Positions 57,666 to 64,000 of a stretch of DNA of 64,000 nucleotides are shown here, in pieces. The stretch is from Diadema setosum. Taxonomy: Eukaryota; Echinodermata; Echinoidea; Diadematoida; Diadematidae. Numbering within the stretch: position 1 is the stretch's first letter; the number at the start of each line of letters is the position of its first letter. The notes under the pieces were generated by a model that saw only the letters and a program-made list of their open reading frames with translations, was not told the origin of the DNA and made no database searches. The position numbers and the translations under genes were made by a program. The stretch spans positions 31,266,359-31,330,358 of the forward strand of contig NC_092694.1 of the NCBI RefSeq assembly GCF_964275005.1. Reading direction: 5' to 3'.

Positions 57666-59585
57666 TAGGGTGTCGGATCGTGCCCTTCCTACCTTCGGAC
57701 CATTGCGCGCCCTATCTCACAACACGCAACTCCCATAGGACGCCGTGCAAACGCGAGGTGCGCCGATTTTGGCAAGCGATTTTGAGTGGATTTCGCCTTT
57801 ATTGAGTTTTCCACAGTCGATGCCGACCTCAAATCCTAACAAATTTGGTATCATATGAAAGAAGGAGTTTGTCTCCATCATGTATTAGAGCGCTGGTACA
57901 TGAATCCGCCAATAAATAGGTGTAAATTTTCTTAGAAACACGTTTATCCCCATATCTCAGCATCTACTTCGGTACTTGCACCAGCGTGTGGCATGTGAGT
58001 AGTTTAGGATATGCTGAATCCGATGGTGTGGTTAGTTTTTCGCTAGCTCCACGTCTTCGACTGTGGATTTTGCCTTGAAAGCACCCCTTGCAATAATTTT
58101 TCGGCTGCAGCGAACGTTCAAGGCGTGGCTTCGTATGCAAGGATCCATGGTAACTTTCGCATATTTGGGGTCATGCATATTTAAATTCAACACGCAACGC
58201 AGCCACATGGCGTTCGCGGCGCGAAGCTGGATTGCGTGTGCATGATGTGTGTATGTAGAACGCCTGTGTGTGTGTGTGATGTGTGTGTGTGTGTGTGTGT
58301 GTACCATACGTATACATACGACCGCGTCTGTTGCAGTGCTACTCCCCGCTATCGCTGCACAGCGCAGCCAGGCTAGGCAGCGCAGCAACAGGAACATGCC
58401 AGCTACGCAGCAGGCATGCAACGCAGCCGCCGGGCACGCGCTGTCGACCTAGCTAGCTTGTGTTGCTACAGCGCTACCCCGGTCGACAGCATGATTGTGC
58501 AACGCACGATGTTTGATACACACTGATTCCACACCACAGTTTACAAATGGACAATGCTAAATGCCACGTGCCTTCGTGTAGACTCAATACATACAACCAC
58601 AGTCACAAACAAAACACTATTGACAACAACTCAGACAGCCGATGTGGCAGTTATCGCAAACAAATAAGTTGTATGCATACGTAGGCGTAGAGCCACAGCT
58701 CGATCGTAAATGAGCAATTTCTTCCCAGGCCTACGCGTGGAAGACACGATTGAACGGGAAACTGTGAGTACGATCGAGTAGACCTACAATTTTTGTATTA
58801 CGAATACCGATATTTGTTACTGAACTTCAAATCGAGGTTTTTTTCAAAAGATTACTATAGCCTGTAGGCTCTTTAATGCTTTTATGGATGGTGGTAATTT
58901 GGCATCATTTTCACGCAAGAAGCTGCTGGACGACATGCTTCCTGTACAGCGCTGGCATCACTCACATGCATGGTCACGGTGCCTGCATGTGCGTGGCGAT
59001 ATCCGCGAGCTGCTAATGTACTGATACTGCAGCGCGATTGCGAGGCTAGCTGCCCGAGGTAGCACTGCGCGGCTAGCTGGCGCATAATTCTCGCACGCCG
59101 ACAAGAGCATGCTTTCGCGCTAGCTTTATCGCGATGATTGAGGGGTTGTGTGGGTCTGTAGTGTAAACAACTGCGCTGTGTGGCACGGTAAGGGTAGCGA
59201 GCACATACAAATGTGTACACACACACACACACACACACACATACATACACAAACACCACATGCGGTGTGACGACATTGTGGGGGAGTGGCTTCAGCGCTT
59301 GTTACGCGTATTTTCTAACCGCTGTACGCTCATTATCCGATCGCTCGAGATCCACACGCGAATGCAACTTTCCGGCGTACTGATTTGGACACATTTTGGA
59401 GCGTTCTCGGAGAAAAGTGGGGTAATATTGCTTTGATTTGAAAGTTAAATTTCTCGAGATAGAAACATCGTTTCGCCATGAAATTTGAAATGTGTCTTAA
59501 TGATGTAATCCTCTTTCATATAAAATAGTTCACAATTCGTTTTTCAGAGAATTTCAAAAGTTACAAAAATGCTCCAGACACCCTA
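57666..59585. mobile_element. 1.9-kb CpG-rich element with short inverted ends and 7-base target duplication
   Basis: The ends TAGGGTGTC and GACACCCTA are inverted, and CTTGTAA lies directly outside each (57659-57665 and 59586-59592). The interior is strikingly CpG-rich, with two GT/CA microsatellites (58262-58303 and 59217-59250). Open frames inside have no recognised domain, so it seems non-autonomous. A 7-8 base duplication occurs in hAT- and P-type elements, but the ends do not fit either well. Confidence 0.7.
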
Positions 59586-60361
59586 CTTGTAACTCTGAGT
59601 GTGCCATCTATAGGTAGTATTCCTGACTTACCTATCTAACATCCTACTAATAACATGGATTTCTTTTCCATGATGATTTCTTTTCTTTTTTTTTTTATTG
59701 TGCTTGATTAAACATCTCCACAAAAGAATACATTGTTTTTGGAAATATTCAATTTCATGTGAAAATGCCATCGTCCATTAGATTATTTCCCATCCCAAGT
59801 GCAGTTTGCTGAAATCAGCTCAGTGCAACAAAATTGATAACCCTCCATGATCGCACAAGAATATCCACATTTTGTACAGTGTACAATGTACCACACATGG
59901 TTACACTGTACATACATGTACATGGATTGTTGACAAAATCATAAACTACACTTGTACAACTGTATGGTATATTGTTCAGTTCCACCTGTACCATCCAAAG
60001 GAAGAGTCATGTGCATTGTAATTTCTATTGTATATTTAGGTTTGATAATGCTGATTTTTGATTGCCAAATTCCAATGCCATAATCACATACATTCCAGAA
60101 CCCGTCATTCTCTCTTTCACATCATATTACATCAACACTTTTACTGTATTGAAATTGTGCATTTTGACTTTCAATGTTGCTTTATACAGTATTTTGTGCA
60201 GTTTGTGCAGGCCTCCCTTTGATTTTCCCACTTTTGGAAGAATTTGCATTTTGTAAATATTTTTTATTTTTTTATTTTTTTTTAGAAAGATAAATTTTTA
60301 CATGCAAACTTGAAATGAGTAGAGGAAAAAGTCCATTGTTGATTCCATCACTGGTCATGTA

Positions 60362-62118
60362 AGGCCAAGTAAAAAAAGAAACCAGTTTCTCGTCCTCGCG
60401 CGCATCGATTTTGGCCGCCGCATCAATTTTTTTACTATTTACTATTTTCAAAATGGCGCTGAAAATACCAAGAAATTCATAATTCTCGTCCCAGCCCGCT
60501 CCCCGCCCGCATCGAATTTCAGTTGCCGCATTGACTTTTTTTGATATTTACTTTTTTTTTTTGGCCGCCAATCGTGATTTCTCATTGCTAAATACGCCTT
60601 GCGTCCTCTATTTAGTACAGCTGTAGCTTCTGTAGTGCGTACATTGTATGTAAAACGCATGCATTTCACACTGCGAGCGAGCTCGGCAAGAAGGAATGAC
60701 CCACAAAGCCTTCGAACTGTAGTTGGATGGGCGCGCGGCGGGCCTGGGCTGGCTATGTGATGTATATGTACAGCGCACTCGGTACGTCGTGAACGCGATA
60801 GCGGCAACATTTTTTTTTCGAACAATCGCTCATATTCCAGGCATATTTCGCGCATTGTTCATATTTTTCCCCGTTTCTCATATTTTAAGCGGATGAATTG
60901 TACTGTGCAAATGCTTGTGAGGATTGTATCGAGTTTGTATGTATACATTTTCATGTCATTGTGACTATGTGCATGCGTGTGCAGTGTCGGAAGGTACGGT
61001 GCCAGTGCAGTGGCTGGCCGTGCGGGCGCGTATGCGTAAGCTGTCAGGGTCCCCATCCCATCTGGTCTGTCAGCTGTCTGCACGCACGCATGAACACATT
61101 CGAATGTGTAGAGGCCCAAATACTCTGCTCTGTACAAACATTGCATCTGACGGCGATATCCTAGTTTGTATTCTATTTTGAAGAGAATATGAATGCGCTT
61201 TTCCAGCAAATGTAGGATTTTTAAATGGGTGTATCTACAAAATGAATAACTTTTCCACGGATTCTGGTTTGTCTTGTATTTCTGCGGGATACTTTTCTTT
61301 ACGATGTAAATTCATAGACACGGCCGTGAGTCGTATCACCTGTAGTGTGATTGAATCATTCATCATCCAAATGATGAGTGATTATCAAATGTCTTTTTAG
61401 AACATGAAGAAACATCTTTAAATGTTTAATGCTATAATGCCATATCAGTATCATTTTGATATCCATGTACCGGCCAGTTTCCGGTTGAGTGTGCTACAAT
61501 TTTACTGTGAAGAGATGCAGATAGGCCTACATCGTGTACAGCGCAGCTGTGTGGACACAAAAAGTCACAAACACCAATGATAAATAAAGCAGTGTTTTGA
61601 ATATCATGGAATTTATTTCAGTCATACATTACTTTGTTGATAGAGTGTTTTATACCTGTATCAATTAATAGCACAATACATCAGAATTGCAAGTACACTG
61701 GTATCAGAAATGCCATTACAACACTAAATACCAGTGTTAAGATGGTCATTTTCCCTTGATATCTGTAGTGGAAAGGGAAAGCAAATGTATTTCTGCATGC
61801 ATGAAGTTTCATTTCAAGTATGGTACATATTTATATCTATTTGTTTGAAAATGCACAGAGTGCTAGCAAGACATACACTGGTCTCTCATAACACAGCTAC
61901 CGCATACCAGAGTGATATTTCATTTCATAAATTGGATATAGAAAATAGTAAAGCCCTCTCTCGTTACCTTTCTCAGAATTACCGGACGAGAAACACATGT
62001 TACTTTCATTTTGACAATCCTCGAAAAAATAGTAAGATATCAAATAGTAAGGACCTCCCTCATCGCCTTGCTCAAAAAACCCAGACGAGAAACTACTTTC
62101 TTTTTTTTTACTTGGCCT
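60362..62118. mobile_element. 1.8-kb element with AGGCCAAGT inverted ends
   Basis: The left end AGGCCAAGTAAAAAAAGAAA is matched by the inverted right end TTTCTTTTTTTTTACTTGGC-CT. Next to each, TTTCTCGTC/GACGAGAAA repeats occur more than once, forming subterminal motif clusters. The left interior has two diverged copies of a CGCGCATCGATTTTGGCCGC-type block. No transposase is visible. Flanks share ATGTAA but not at an exact offset, so the target duplication is unclear. Confidence 0.6.
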
Positions 62119-62288
62119 AATGTAAATTTGAGTACTTTCATTGAATTTGCACCATTTGTTGAGGTATTGCTACATTTATTCTAACAGATTTTTCTTCAAT
62201 AAAGTACACATACTATGTACATATACAAATAGGAAGGTGAATTTCATCTTTAAGTGTTTGTTTGTTTGTTTATCAGGCTTTAGCATTA

Positions 62289-62290
<2 letters not shown>

Positions 62291-62340
<50 letters not shown>

Positions 62341-62369
62341 ATTGTGTTTTTTGTGGTGGGGGGGGGGGG
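62291..62369. repeat. (GT)n microsatellite and nearby G run
   Basis: About 23 GT units to 62337, then a G run at 62359-62369. It gives false poly-Cys-Val frames. Confidence 0.95.
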
Positions 62370-62737
62370 AGAAAGAGCAATTCTTTACCAATGCTTTGTT
62401 CAAACAACACAAAATTGGAATCCAAGTGATGACAATGGTATACGGAAACAGATCTGTAAACACAAGGAGAAAGTGCCAACATTTTATGTGTCTGAAGTGC
62501 AGAGCGCAATCTATTCAGTGTGTATACAACAAGGGTCAACTACAAGATATTGGAACACTTGGGAGTGACATTGGCAATCCTGTATCAAAGTAGCTGATAC
62601 TAGCCTGTAAATGACATAAATTCTGAAAATAATGGCACACAATTACATGCTATTTTCTAATCGATTCATAGCATCAAGGAATAAATTAAACAGGAAAGGA
62701 AAACAGATACATGTTTTGTTTTGTTTTTTCTTCCCAG

Positions 62738-62785
62738 TGGCTCAAAAACCACCTGGTGGTGGCAGTTTGTTTTCATGTGTTAAAG
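62738..62785 (+). CDS. Candidate exon with a Jupiter-like PPGGG motif
   Basis: Acceptor gttttttcttcccag and donor GTAATG. In the phase-1 frame it reads AQKPPGGGSLFSCVK. 'KPPGGGSxxF' resembles the repeated PPGGxxSxxF motif of Jupiter microtubule-associated homologues (JPT1/JPT2). The exon is 48 bases and the phase-0 frame is also open, so the match may be chance. No adjoining exon is proved within the window. Confidence 0.3.
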
Positions 62786-64000
62786 GTAATGTGATTAGCA
62801 CCAACTCCAGTTCTGCTCTATGTTGTCAAGCTTCATGCTGTACAGTGTATACGAACACATACTGCATTCTCATATTTCTGGGCTTTCATACCAAATTATA
62901 TGTGGACAAAAAAGAAAGAAAGGGAAATCAAGTCCGTCTGAATAAGGCCAGGTTCCAGCTGAGGTGAATAAAGTCATTATTAAAGGAACCTTGACGTGTT
63001 GAGATACCCCATGAATGTTAGAGCAGAGCACAAAATACTAAAATGTAAAGAAATGTACAACCCAAAACCTAAATGTAATAGTAAACAACATGCTGCAAAA
63101 TGTTAACTGGTATTTTGACAAATTCCATGTTCAGTCAAAGTATAATAGCTGCATGTAGAAACATGATATTCTACTAATCGTATGTCTGCATTCCGAGATC
63201 AGCCCTAATATTTGATCCTCTACATCATGCATGTCCTTTAATGTTGGCTTCAAGAGTTCATGTGAAAGCCAATCCACTGTGTACACAAAGTGCATGGCTA
63301 CTGCACATGCCACACAGACCGGCCTGTCGTATCAAGTTCCAAACAATCCGAACAACGATTAGGATTGATCAGCCTCTCAATTTTCTCTCTCCCTTTATCT
63401 CTCCCTCCCTCTCCCTCATTCTCTCTTTTCTCTTTATGTCTGTCTGTATGTCTGTCTCCCTCTCTATGTCTGTTTTAATCTTCTTCTCGATGTGTATCTT
63501 TAACTCAATCTCTTCATCTGTCTGTTTATTATCCCACTCTCCAGTGTCTTTGCTCTTTCTGTCGTCATCTCGCTTTGTCTTGATCTCTGCAACAATCTTT
63601 CAAGAGTGCAATCTTTTTGTTTCATCTGAGCGCTGGCTGGGCTGGGATGTCTCCTGCTATTACTGATAGTTTACTGTAGCTTCAAAATGCACTTTTCAGT
63701 TTCTTCATGGAAAGCATCCCTTTTTCCATTTTGATACATTGTATCTCCTATAATTATGGTCTTGCACTCTTTTTATTTCTTGCACATTCCTTTCTGGTGT
63801 GCTTGGTTTATGAAGTCTGTTGCCATGGAGATGACTTACATTCCTTCTCCCATTTTAAATGCAATTCAATATCATGTTGAGGTACATTTGTATAAAAAGT
63901 AAATAGAATCAAATCATATGAAGATGACAACAGAAAACAAACATACAGACAGACAGACAGACAGACAAACAGTAAACCTGAATTAATTTGGACCAGAATT
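62786..64000. other. Right end of the window without a supported gene
   Basis: AT-rich, with a CT-rich tract at 63375-63550 and a GACA microsatellite at about 63944-63972. The Ser/Leu-rich frame near 63241-63666 follows the CT-rich composition and has no domain signature. Confidence 0.5.

Noticed and set aside
58032-59276. Several Cys/His/Ala-rich open frames on both strands.
   Set aside because: They lie in the CpG-rich element and its GT/CA microsatellites. GC-rich DNA leaves frames open by chance.
1-64000. Search for reverse transcriptase, integrase, capsid or envelope regions, rRNA, CRISPR arrays and bacterial operons.
   Set aside because: None seen. The mobile elements found are all non-autonomous DNA elements or short SINE-like fragments.

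Overview
The window reads as intron-rich animal nuclear DNA. It has short exons with GT/AG borders, long AT-rich introns full of microsatellites, homopolymers and DNA-transposon debris, and no bacterial gene organisation. The protein modules (Mucin-type WxxW/CysD, LamG jellyroll, Ig, PAN) and the repeat types fit a marine deuterostome. I infer an echinoderm, most likely a sea urchin, but nothing here proves the species.

Layout. 1-3.3 kb holds the terminal exon of a PAN/Apple-domain gene on the + strand. 3.3-13.7 kb has no supported gene and many repeats. 13.8-44.4 kb (+) is the main gene. I assembled 21 exons whose reading phases agree at all 20 junctions. They predict a secreted protein of about 1,430 residues: signal peptide, WxxW, LamG, Ig, WxxW, WxxW, LamG, then five Ig domains, three of them recent tandem copies. 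Its 3' end is uncertain, with a possible end near 45.9 kb. 50.1-52.6 kb (+) is a two-coding-exon NDUFS5 gene (complex I subunit, twin CX9C). 52.6-64 kb has no firm gene. A CpG-rich segment at 55.2-56.0 kb with a possible first exon, and a PPGGG-motif exon at 62.7 kb, may belong to a further + strand gene.

The most unusual structure is the 8.7-kb intron between exons 19 and 20 of the main gene. It contains a nest: a TA-flanked fold-back element (35274-43374) split by a 7.2-kb element (35392-42597) with its own inverted ends, an ATT duplication and repeated subterminal motifs. Inside that lies a phase-consistent multi-exon gene on the minus strand, starting 290 bases from the element's right end. 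One of its exons is part of a 0.95-kb tandem duplication. I found no transposase, so this could be a transposon that captured or carries an unrecognised gene.

Other mobile elements are non-autonomous: TTAA-flanked MITEs, TA-flanked elements, a 1.9-kb element with a 7-base target duplication, a 1.8-kb element near 60-62 kb, and tRNA-like SINE remnants. I saw no reverse transcriptase, capsid or envelope coding region, no rRNA, no intact tRNA and no CRISPR array.
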